The notes under the pieces were generated by a model, which had not been told where the DNA came from, searched no databases, and was given only the letters and a program-made list of their open reading frames with translations. The position numbers were made by a program, and so were the translations under genes. From Legionella genomosp. 1 (GTDB lineage Bacteria > Pseudomonadota > Gammaproteobacteria > Legionellales > Legionellaceae): a DNA stretch of 6,855 bases. The stretch lies in contig CAMBHM010000079.1 in the NCBI GenBank assembly GCA_945867185.1, positions 1 through 6,855 on the forward strand, read 5' to 3'. Within the stretch, counting starts at the first letter, position 1. Every line of letters starts with the position of its first letter. This document shows, piece after piece, positions 1 through 5,031 of the stretch.

Positions 1-384
1 TATTTAAAGGCGCGCTGCGGACTCGGTGGGCGGCGGGGGCTGGCGCGGGGCCTGCCCCCCTGGCCGCACATGCGGTTGGCCTCGATTTAATTGCCCTAGC
101 CGGGCTAATTGAAGATGCGAAACGCAATATTGTTAGACTACTCTCAACAAGGCCTGTGCCCCCACGGGCTGAAGCTGGCGACTGCAGCATTCAGTAGGCA
201 GTATCTGTGCAGGTAGCCCAAGCAATTCAAGCACTTGCACACGTACTGATTGCTCCCAGCACGCGTTTAAAAACCAATTTAAGAGAGATTGTTTTGTCCA
301 ACTAACTGCGGTTCGCACCCACCATGAACATCACGCCAACAGGTAACGCTTGATCAATCGGGGAGAAACCCCACTCGCTATCAT
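1..384. other. Gene-free left edge with GC-rich block
   Basis: No coding region is supported here. Bases 1-80 are about 75% G+C, and 11-60 about 88%, in sharp contrast to the AT-rich remainder. The block contains short self-complementary stretches, for example CCGCA/TGCGG around 64-75 and GCCC/GGGC around 92-105. From about 130 to 384 the composition is ordinary. A 61-residue open frame on the minus strand at 133-318 resembles nothing I know and has no credible start context. Part of 130-384 could be rearranged group II intron RNA, since it lies directly upstream of a maturase fragment, but I could not identify a GUGYG intron start or any domain I motif. It is best read as repeat or remnant DNA. 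Confidence 0.45.
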
Positions 385-696
385 TTGTTGAACCTGCAGG
401 CGTGCATTCCGAAGAGTCCTAGGATGAGGAACACTACCTTGAGTTTGCAGGAGTTAGCCGATTCAATAAATCCGATGCTAAGAGGATGGTTAAATTACTA
501 TGGTAAATATAATCGTTCTTCGATGTATCGGGTTTGGCGAGGTGTTAATAATATGCTGCTGTCTTGGGCAAAGAAGAAATACAAGTCGCTGAAGAATAGC
601 CGAACCAAAGCAGGCAAACTCTTGGAAAGGATCCATAAAGAGCAGCCTGGATTATTTGTTCATTGGCGAGAAGGTATGTTAGGTGCGTTTACTTAA
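385..696 (+). pseudogene. Group II intron reverse transcriptase/maturase, C-terminal fragment
   Basis: The 103-residue translation is the maturase domain (domain X, GIIM) of a group II intron-encoded protein. Typical features are INPMLRGWLNYYGKY at residues 28-42, a tryptophan/lysine-rich stretch (LLSWAKKKYKSLK), and the ending LFVHWREG, with no HNH endonuclease domain after it. Domain X binds the intron RNA and helps it fold for splicing. Full-length proteins of this family are about 400-600 residues, so the whole reverse transcriptase with its YADD active site is missing. The listed start is a TTG without a ribosome binding site; the frame is open back to 328, and nothing marks a real start. 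Domain V follows three bases after the stop. The gene is surely a fragment, and whether any protein is made is doubtful. Confidence 0.85.
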
Positions 697-699
697 TGG

Positions 700-773
700 G
701 AGCCGTATGATGCGAGAGTATCACGTACGGTTCTGCGAGCGACTGAGGGGGAAGTTCCCTTGGTCGACTCACC
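700..773 (+). ncRNA. Group II intron domains V and VI
   Basis: Domain V (700-734) folds as the standard hairpin. An 8-bp lower stem, GAGCCGTA with TACGGTTC, includes the catalytic AGC triad at 701-703. A two-base CG bulge lies on the 3' side. A 6-bp upper stem is capped by a GAGA (GNRA) tetraloop. Domain VI follows at about 735-773: GAG at 737-739 pairs with CTC at 768-770, C740 pairs with G766, and the nine bases 741-749 pair with 757-765 around a small loop. This leaves A767 bulged, where the branch-point adenine is expected, and puts the 3' splice site a few bases on, near 772-774. All catalytic features of these two domains look intact although the rest of the intron is gone. Confidence 0.85.
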
Positions 774-793
774 AATTATCACGTGTGAGTAGG

Positions 794-1880
794 CTAAAGA
801 ATTTCACCGCGCCATAATTTTTTTAGAAAAATTTCCCAGGGTAAAATATCTATTACTAAGTGATCAGTAACATTAAGCTTTCTAGCCTTTTTATCTTGTG
901 AAACCACGATGGGTATTGCATTTGGATGTTCTTCGCAAAAGGCTAACAACCCCTTCAGATCTTCCTGATGAACTTGTTCGCTGATTTTAACTTCAATGGC
1001 AATTTCTGCATTCCCTAGAATAAAATCGACCTCTAATCCAGTTTTGGTCCGCCAATAAGTTGTCTTAAAGCGCTTTCTACATAATCCACGATAAGCCATG
1101 AGCTCCATTAAAATAAAATGCTCAAAACTTTTACCGGCCGCCGAACCTTTGAGGGCGTGTAACTCATATTGGCCAAGATAATTGGCAATTCCCACATCAA
1201 ACAAATAAAATTTTGGTGTCGCTAAGAGAATCTCTCTTTTTACTTTTTTGCTGAAGGGATAAATAAAATAACCCAATAAAGTATCAATTAAGATTTGATA
1301 ATATTCTTGAAGCGTGACTCGATTTACCCCACAATCCCTGGCGATGTTGCTGGCATTCAGCAACTCACCACTTGTCAGTCCTGCCACATCTAAGAAACGC
1401 GCAAAACCTGCCAAGTTTCGAACCAAACCTTCATTTCGAATTTCATCGGTTAGATAGACATCAACATAAGCTTGAAAATAGTCATTGATCCGTTCTGATT
1501 GTGCCAAATAGTGATTAGGGATAAGTCCCTGGGTCAATGCTTTAAATAAATCGAATTCAGGGATTTCAGAAAAGCTCAGTGGGAAAAAATGATAAGGCCA
1601 CGCCCTCCCCCCCAACAGATTGGTTGAAGTCGTTTTTAATTTTCGGGCACTTGAGCCACAAAGAATGAATTGAGCCTTCACACGTTCAATAAGCCAATGG
1701 ACTTCATTTAATAATGCCGGTACTTTTTGAATTTCATCAATGATCACAGGATGGGTTAAACATTCACTGGGTAGGGCCAAAACTTCTTCACGCAATAAAT
1801 GAGGTGATTTTGTTAAGCGAACGACGGTACTGGTCTCTAACAAATCATAGTAAATAGAGTGTTTGAAATGTTCTTTTAAA
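794..1880 (-). pseudogene. AAA-type ATPase with DUF4143 domain, 5' end lost
   Basis: The protein belongs to the AAA_14/DUF4143 ATPases, a widespread prokaryotic family of unclear cellular role. Numbering from a TTG at 1843, Walker B is VIIDEIQ (D36, E37), a sensor-like FILCGSSARKL follows at 59-69, then GGRAWPYHFFPLSF at 78-91. The DUF4143 region carries a nuclease-like EVDF...IAIEVK motif (D273, E284, K286). The real frame does not begin at that TTG: it is open further upstream to 1880 and encodes LKEHFKHSIYYDL, which in relatives follows the P-loop directly. The missing part, about 30-35 residues including the Walker A lysine, is replaced at 1881 by the end of the IS66 element, and a TGA inside the IS (1889-1891) closes the frame. 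Without Walker A it should not hydrolyse ATP. Family assignment is firm, and loss of function is a strong inference. Confidence 0.88.
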
Positions 1881-1927
1881 GTAACTGCTCATACCCATAT
1901 GCCGCTGCGCGCCAAATGGGTATGAGA
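1881..1927 (+). repeat. IS66 left terminal inverted repeat (IRL)
   Basis: The 47-bp left end matches the reverse complement of 3618-3664 with six mismatches (end positions 17, 19, 20, 27, 32 and 41). Its first 16 bases are identical to those of the right end. Inside it lies a palindrome, CTCATACCCAT (1888-1898) against ATGGGTATGAG (1916-1926), with 11-bp perfect arms. A second perfect inverted repeat, TATGAGAAAA/TTTTCTCATA (1921-1930 and 1934-1943), overlaps its inner edge, giving three copies of the CTCATACC word. The transposase presumably recognises this end. Confidence 0.92.
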
Positions 1928-1947
1928 AAATTTTTTTCTCATACCTA

Positions 1948-1977
1948 TTGACATCATTTTTGAGCATTGATGTGTCA
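1948..1977 (+). promoter_or_regulatory. Possible IS66 transposase promoter region
   Basis: A perfect -35 hexamer TTGACA stands at 1948-1953, about 145 bases before the transposase start. No good -10 hexamer is found at 16-18 bp spacing (1970-1976 reads ATGTGTC), so promoter activity is uncertain. The same stretch is an imperfect inverted repeat, TGACATCA (1949-1956) against TGATGTGTCA (1968-1977), which could form a hairpin or bind a regulator. Weak promoters of this sort are common at IS ends. Confidence 0.3.
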
Positions 1978-2093
1978 TTTTTGCAAATATCAGAAAAAAA
2001 CGCCGTAGAAAGCCGTTTTTAGATCGATAGAGATCAAAACAGAACGATTTTGAAATTTTTGCTCCGAATAGTGATTCTCACGCGTTATTTGGT

Positions 2094-3602
2094 GTGCCAA
2101 GAGGTCTAAAAAACCCGTGTTACAATGCTGATATTGATAATCAAGCGTATAAATTGATGGCAAGCATTGATAAACAATCGATTCGAGCTGAGTTCGATAA
2201 AATAAAAGTGAGCTTTGACGAGCAGGTTCAGGCGGGCAAGGTATCTAGTGAGACTGCGGCGCTAGTCAACACTCTTATGATGCTGTTCAATATTATCCTC
2301 AGCATTTTCATGGAAAAGAACACCAAGAAAACATCAGCCAACTCAAGCATACCTCCCTCTCAAACGACACCAGATAATTCATCCACCACAAACAAAAATA
2401 AGAGCAACAAGGATGAGAAGAAGCAAGAAGAAATTACGGTTTCCGGTAACACCCGCACCATCGAATCAGTGACATTGTTACCGGCATTAGTATGTGGTGT
2501 TTGCGGAGAAGACCTAACGAACGTTCCCTGCATGCATATTGAGCGCCGAACTAAAATTGACATCATCTTCGAAAAGACAGAGGAGCATGTCGATGTTGAA
2601 ATCAAAGATTGTCCCGCATGTAATGCCACGGTTAAGGCAGCATTTCCTAAAGATATGCCAGGGGTATTGCAATACGGCAATGGTATTAAAGCGTATGTGA
2701 TCCAGCTGGTCATAGCTCAAATGATATCACTGAACCGAGTGGTAGAAATGATGGAAGCTTTGATTGGCAGAACGATGTCAGAAGCAAGCATACTCAATTA
2801 CGTCATGCGCCTGCATACTGCCTTGGCGCTTTGGGAAAAAAATACCACCATCCAGTTGATGACATTTCCCTCTATGCATACCGATGAAACATCGTTGCGT
2901 GTGGATAAGCAAAATCACTGGATTCATGTGTATTCTGCGGGTAATTTGACCTTGAAATTTCTCCATCGCAAACGAGGGAAAGAGGCCATGGACGATATTG
3001 CTATCATTCCGAATTATGGCGGGGTGATGATCCATGATTGTTGGGCATCCTACTTATCTTATAATCATTTGAAGCATGGCTTATGTGGCTCTCATTTGTT
3101 ACGTGAACTGGCTTTTATTATCGACTCTAATGGCTATCGCTGGGCGAAAAAAATGAAACGATTATTACAACGCGCTTGTAAAATGGTGTCTGGCCGTAAA
3201 GAAAAATGTTTGACTGAAACAGAATACCTCAAGCTTGGGCGCATTTACCAAAAAATCCTTATGGCGGGTGAAAAAGAGATGCCTGAAATCCCGAAAAAAA
3301 CCGATAAGCGACGAGGCCGTATTGCCAAATCAGATGCGCATAACCTTTGGGAGCGACTGAGTAAGTTTGAAATATCCGTTTTGTTATTTGCTAGGTTGCC
3401 CCATGTGCCTTTTACAAACAACAGAGCAGAGCAAGATCTTAGGATGGCCAAAGTGAAACAAAAAGTCTCCGGATGCTTCCGGTCTTTAGAGTACGCGCAA
3501 GCTTATTGTCGTATATCAAGTTATTTACAAACGATGAGGAATCGTGGCTTTAATCCGTTGATTGCTATCAACATGGCATTGAATGGAAGCATTCCCGAAT
3601 AA
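2094..3602 (+). CDS. IS66-family transposase
   Basis: A DDE transposase that cuts and joins the ends of the surrounding element. Domains in order: a helical N-terminus (about 22-75); a TSANSSIPPSQ segment (80-90), equivalent to the conserved NSSxPPS motif; a CxxC...CxxC zinc-binding motif (C134, C137, C173, C176); and a catalytic core with D264 (HTDETS), D315 (IHDCWASY) and E446 (TNNRAEQDLR). CGSHLLREL at 331-339 is also characteristic. At 502 residues it is a normal length. The frame opens with GTG at 2094, which has no ribosome binding site. ATG at 2157 (MASIDKQSIR) is an equally or more likely start, because family members begin close to that sequence. No disruption is seen, so it is probably functional. 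The gene ends 16 bases before the right inverted repeat, and no separate tnpA/tnpB frames fit into the 213 bases upstream. Confidence 0.95.
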   Translation: MPRGLKNPCYNADIDNQAYKLMASIDKQSIRAEFDKIKVSFDEQVQAGKVSSETAALVNTLMMLFNIILSIFMEKNTKKTSANSSIPPSQTTPDNSSTTNKNKSNKDEKKQEEITVSGNTRTIESVTLLPALVCGVCGEDLTNVPCMHIERRTKIDIIFEKTEEHVDVEIKDCPACNATVKAAFPKDMPGVLQYGNGIKAYVIQLVIAQMISLNRVVEMMEALIGRTMSEASILNYVMRLHTALALWEKNTTIQLMTFPSMHTDETSLRVDKQNHWIHVYSAGNLTLKFLHRKRGKEAMDDIAIIPNYGGVMIHDCWASYLSYNHLKHGLCGSHLLRELAFIIDSNGYRWAKKMKRLLQRACKMVSGRKEKCLTETEYLKLGRIYQKILMAGEKEMPEIPKKTDKRRGRIAKSDAHNLWERLSKFEISVLLFARLPHVPFTNNRAEQDLRMAKVKQKVSGCFRSLEYAQAYCRISSYLQTMRNRGFNPLIAINMALNGSIPE

Positions 3603-3617
3603 CATAATCTTTGATCC

Positions 3618-3664
3618 TCTCATGCCCATTTGACGCGTAGCGGCGAAGGGGTATGAGCAGTTAC
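3618..3664 (-). repeat. IS66 right terminal inverted repeat (IRR)
   Basis: This is the right end of the element; its reverse complement begins GTAACTGCTCATACCC, like the left end. As on the left, a subterminal palindrome is present: CTCATGCCC (3619-3627) against GGGTATGAG (3649-3657), one mismatch. The final GTAA/TTAC tip is at 3661-3664, directly against the truncated PIN toxin reading frame. Confidence 0.92.
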
Positions 3665-3724
3665 TAATTTTGATTCATTCCCTTCAAGAGCCCAAATTAG
3701 AACGTGAGTGTCCAATAAAAACAT
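3665..3724 (-). pseudogene. PIN-domain toxin (VapC-like), 3' truncated remnant
   Basis: Immediately downstream of the Phd-type antitoxin, its stop codon overlaps an ATG (TAATG; ATG at 3722-3724). That ATG opens a frame reading MFLLDTHVLIWALEGNESKL, the N-terminus of PIN-domain toxins of the LLDTHxLIW type. D5 would be the first acidic residue of the active site. After 20 codons the IS66 right end begins, and the frame continues into IS DNA for 14 more codons to a TGA at 3620-3622. PIN toxins are ribonucleases of about 125-140 residues that need four acidic residues, of which only one remains, so no activity is possible. The rest of the toxin is not found on the far side of the IS, where a different gene starts. 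Confidence 0.85.
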
Positions 3725-3951
3725 TATTCAAAATACTCCTCGAGCGCATCTGGAAGACTGTCGAAGTCATCAGATAGGGTTACTTTACCTTTCCAAGATC
3801 CTAATTGACGCTGACCACTCATGGTGACATAGGGTTTGATGATCGCAACAGGAGTGCCATTGTTGCAAATGATGATTTCCTCTCCTTGTTGGATGTCTTT
3901 CAAGTACTTTGATAAATTGGTTTTTGCCTGATGAATATTCACACTTTGCAT
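3724..3951 (-). CDS. Phd/YefM-type antitoxin, now without toxin
   Basis: A 75-residue antitoxin: VNIHQAKTNLSKYLKDIQQGEEIIICNNGTPVAIIKPY (residues 4-41) is the DNA-binding Phd/YefM fold. The C-terminal part (GSWKGKVTLSDDFDSLPDALEEYF) is the toxin-wrapping tail, of the type that pairs with LLDTHxLIW PIN toxins. In an intact locus it would neutralise the toxin and repress its own operon. A GGGG stretch about 9-10 bases before the ATG is a plausible but modest ribosome binding site. The partner gene overlaps it by one base and is cut after 20 codons by the IS66 element, so the antitoxin is orphaned. The protein itself shows no damage. It could persist by chance or act as an anti-addiction factor against a related toxin elsewhere. 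Confidence 0.88.
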   Translation of the reverse strand: MQSVNIHQAKTNLSKYLKDIQQGEEIIICNNGTPVAIIKPYVTMSGQRQLGSWKGKVTLSDDFDSLPDALEEYFE

Positions 3952-3969
3952 GATGTGTAACCCCGCTAT

Positions 3970-4001
3970 TTTATATGACTAAGTTTAGTTTAGGTCGACA
4001 A
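3970..4001 (-). promoter_or_regulatory. Possible promoter/operator of the orphan antitoxin
   Basis: Upstream of the antitoxin, reading on the minus strand, are TTGTCG (3996-4001) and an AT-rich TCATATAAA stretch (3970-3978) at roughly promoter spacing; neither hexamer is strong. Between them a small palindrome, ACTAA-AC-TTAGT on the minus strand (3978-3989), lies where an antitoxin repressor would bind. This is suggestive only. Confidence 0.3.
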
Positions 4002-4096
4002 AAGAGTCAAGTGTGAACAGGTCAAAGATCACGACTGTCGCATAAAGAGCCCAGTCATCCAGAAAAAGTTTAAATAACCCTCGAACATCCCCAGGC

Positions 4097-4120
4097 GTTT
4101 CTTAAAACAGGGGTGTTGAC
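4097..4120 (+). repeat. 24-bp repeat, copy 1 (contains TTGAC)
   Basis: It matches 4903-4926 at 20 of 24 positions in the same orientation. Both copies end in TTGAC. This copy supplies the -35 element of the antitoxin-toxin pair that follows. A shorter piece of the same sequence, ACAGGGCTGT, is found in copy 2 (4913-4922) and again at 5926-5935. It appears to be a dispersed intergenic repeat. Confidence 0.45.
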
Positions 4121-4144
4121 TTTTGATCATAAATACCATAACAT
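4116..4144 (+). promoter_or_regulatory. Promoter of the RHH antitoxin/PIN toxin operon
   Basis: TTGACT (4116-4121) and TAACAT (4139-4144) are separated by 17 bp, matching the sigma-70 consensus at 5 of 6 and 4 of 6 positions. Transcription would start near 4151, giving a leader of about 26 bases before the antitoxin ATG at 4177. Confidence 0.55.
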
Positions 4145-4175
4145 GATACCATACAGATATTACCTTTGAGGTATC
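4133..4175 (+). promoter_or_regulatory. Candidate operator repeats for antitoxin autoregulation
   Basis: ATACCATA occurs twice, 13 bp apart (4133-4140 and 4146-4153). GATACC (4145-4150) forms a perfect inverted repeat with GGTATC (4170-4175), the latter overlapping the ribosome binding site GAGG (4168-4171). The sites overlap the -10 region and the presumed transcription start, the expected position for repression by a ribbon-helix-helix antitoxin. Confidence 0.45.
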
Positions 4176-4176
4176 T

Positions 4177-4440
4177 ATGTCGGCAATGAATTTTAATCTT
4201 CGAGGATTGTCTCCTCAGGTGATGTCAATACTAAAAAAACAAGCATCAGAGCAACACACTAGCGTCAACCTTTTAATATTAAGCTGCATTGAAAAAAGTA
4301 CAGGGTATAGCCATAAGATACAAAAACCAAGCTATCATGATCTGGATTATCTTGCTGGGACATGGGATAAGGGAGATGTAAAAATGTTTGAAGAGAACAC
4401 GGCTCATTTTGAAAAAATTGATGATGAGATGTGGTCATGA
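4177..4440 (+). CDS. vapB: Ribbon-helix-helix antitoxin (VapB/FitA-like)
   Basis: An 87-residue protein whose N-terminus, NFNLRGLSPQVMSILKKQAS (5-24) plus HTSVNLLILSCIE (27-39), has the strand-helix-helix pattern of DNA-binding VapB/FitA antitoxins. The tail DLDYLAGTWDKGDVKMF...IDDEMW (56-86) is the conserved toxin-binding segment of antitoxins paired with PIN toxins. It should block the ribonuclease encoded directly downstream and repress the operon. The start at 4177 is supported by GAGG at 4168-4171, five bases upstream; a second ATG at 4186 (codon 4) has worse spacing. Its stop overlaps the toxin start by four bases (ATGA), indicating translational coupling. The gene is intact. The gene symbol is by family only, since several VapB subfamilies exist. 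Confidence 0.85.
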   Translation: MSAMNFNLRGLSPQVMSILKKQASEQHTSVNLLILSCIEKSTGYSHKIQKPSYHDLDYLAGTWDKGDVKMFEENTAHFEKIDDEMWS

Positions 4441-4847
4441 GGCCTATTTTGATCGATACAAATGCCTACAGTGCCTTTAAATTAGCAGTTCCAGCCATCG
4501 TTGATATTATTCAACATGCTGAAAAAATTGCTATCACCCCTATTGTTCTCGGGGAATTAATGAGTGGCTTTGATGCTGGGAATAAATCTCTAAAAAATAG
4601 AGAAGAGCTTCGGCAATTCTTAAGTTCATCTCGTATTCGATTTTATCCTATGTCTATGGATACCCCTAACTTTTACAGCAAAATATATGTGTCCTTAAAG
4701 AAAAAAGGAATGCCTATTCCTACCAATGATTTGTGGATAGCGGCCCAAGCAATGGAGCACGGGTGTGCGGTTTGCACTTACGACAAACATTTTATGGCCA
4801 TAGATGGGTTGGTTGTTGGGACCAACTATGCTGAACTTGCCATGTAG
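4437..4847 (+). CDS. vapC: PIN-domain ribonuclease toxin (VapC-like)
   Basis: A 136-residue PIN-domain toxin, expected to be a magnesium-dependent RNase that halts translation when freed from its antitoxin. The four acidic positions are all present: D7 (LIDTNAYSAF), E40 (VLGELMSGF), D98 (TNDLWIAAQA) and D116 (CTYDKHF). The frame is open from a GTG at 4431, but the ATG at 4437 is preferred because it overlaps the antitoxin stop as ATGA and gives the usual short N-terminus (MRPILIDTN). Length is normal and the frame is uninterrupted, so the toxin is likely active. It forms an operon with the upstream antitoxin. VapC relatives cleave tRNA or rRNA, but the target cannot be told from the sequence. 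Confidence 0.9.
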   Translation: MRPILIDTNAYSAFKLAVPAIVDIIQHAEKIAITPIVLGELMSGFDAGNKSLKNREELRQFLSSSRIRFYPMSMDTPNFYSKIYVSLKKKGMPIPTNDLWIAAQAMEHGCAVCTYDKHFMAIDGLVVGTNYAELAM

Positions 4848-4872
4848 TCGTCAGTAGTGCTGTAGCACCATC

Positions 4873-4960
4873 GGAGATCCCTCGCGGTGCTCGGGATGAC
4901 GGGCTTCTTAGGACAGGGCTGTTGACAAGGAGGAGATCTTTCGCGATGCTCAGGATGACG
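4873..4960. repeat. Two copies of a 29-bp palindromic dispersed repeat
   Basis: GGAGATCCCTCGC... at 4873-4901 recurs at 4932-4960 in the same orientation with four differences in 29 bp, all of them C-to-T or G-to-A transitions. The core ATCCC...GGGAT is palindromic and is followed by GATGACG. Repeats of this ATCCC-nnn-GGGATGAC style are scattered between genes in many bacterial genomes, including host-associated ones. They may form RNA hairpins downstream of the toxin gene. A small GTGCT/AGCAC hairpin lies just before them at 4857-4868. Confidence 0.6.
4903..4926 (+). repeat. 24-bp repeat, copy 2 (contains TTGAC)
   Basis: It matches 4097-4120 at 20 of 24 bases. It ends in a perfect TTGACA (4922-4927), but the sequence 17 bp further (GATGCT, 4945-4950) is a poor -10, so it is not convincing as the promoter of the downstream PAS-receiver gene. 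It sits between the two 29-bp palindromic repeats. Confidence 0.45.
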
Positions 4961-5031
4961 TGGCGTTGTGTAAGTTATTCTTGCGCGGTTTCTAAGTCCT
5001 AAAACAGTGTTCTTTTTTCAGGAGTCATACG

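Larger units (their letters stand above)
385..773 (+). mobile_element. 5'-truncated group II intron, 3' end remnant
   Basis: This stretch has the order expected at the 3' end of a bacterial group II intron: the end of the intron-encoded protein (stop at 694-696), a 3-base gap, domain V (700-734) and domain VI (about 735-773). The reverse-transcriptase part of the protein and RNA domains I-III are not recognisable upstream, so the copy cannot splice or move by itself. The left boundary is uncertain, because the reading frame stays open from 328 but homology to maturases seems to begin only around 420. 5' truncation is a common outcome of incomplete target-primed reverse transcription, or of later deletion. 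The 3' splice site is placed at about 772-774 from the position of the bulged branch-point adenine. Confidence 0.8.
1881..3664 (+). mobile_element. IS66-family insertion sequence (ISBst12-like)
   Basis: A 1784-bp element bounded by inverted repeats that start with GTAACTGCTCATACCC, matching the GTAA tips typical of the IS66 family. It has a single transposase gene and no accessory tnpA/tnpB genes, as in the ISBst12 subgroup. The transposase frame is intact, so the element may be active. IS66 elements usually duplicate 8 bp of target, but here the left flank (CTTTTAAA, 1873-1880) and right flank (TAATTTTG, 3665-3672) do not match. The genes on the two sides are also different and are both cut at the IS boundary. 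This points to a deletion between IS copies, or one adjacent to the element, rather than to a simple insertion. Confidence 0.93.

Noticed and set aside
133..318. A 61-residue open frame on the minus strand near the left edge
   Set aside because: No recognisable family, no ribosome binding site, and it lies in probable remnant DNA; its length is expected by chance.
2360..3451. Several minus-strand open frames inside the transposase gene
   Set aside because: They are antisense shadows of a well-supported transposase, with no homology or start signals of their own.
1873..3672. Target-site duplication of the IS66 element
   Set aside because: CTTTTAAA and TAATTTTG agree at only two of eight positions, so no duplication is present.
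4922..4950. TTGACA at 4922-4927 as the promoter of the PAS-receiver gene
   Set aside because: The hexamer 17 bp downstream (GATGCT) is a poor -10 and lies within a dispersed repeat; the real promoter was not found.
4873..4960. The two 29-bp repeats as a CRISPR array
   Set aside because: There are only two diverged copies, 30 bp apart, with no cas genes; the spacing sequence is itself part of another repeat found at 4097-4120.
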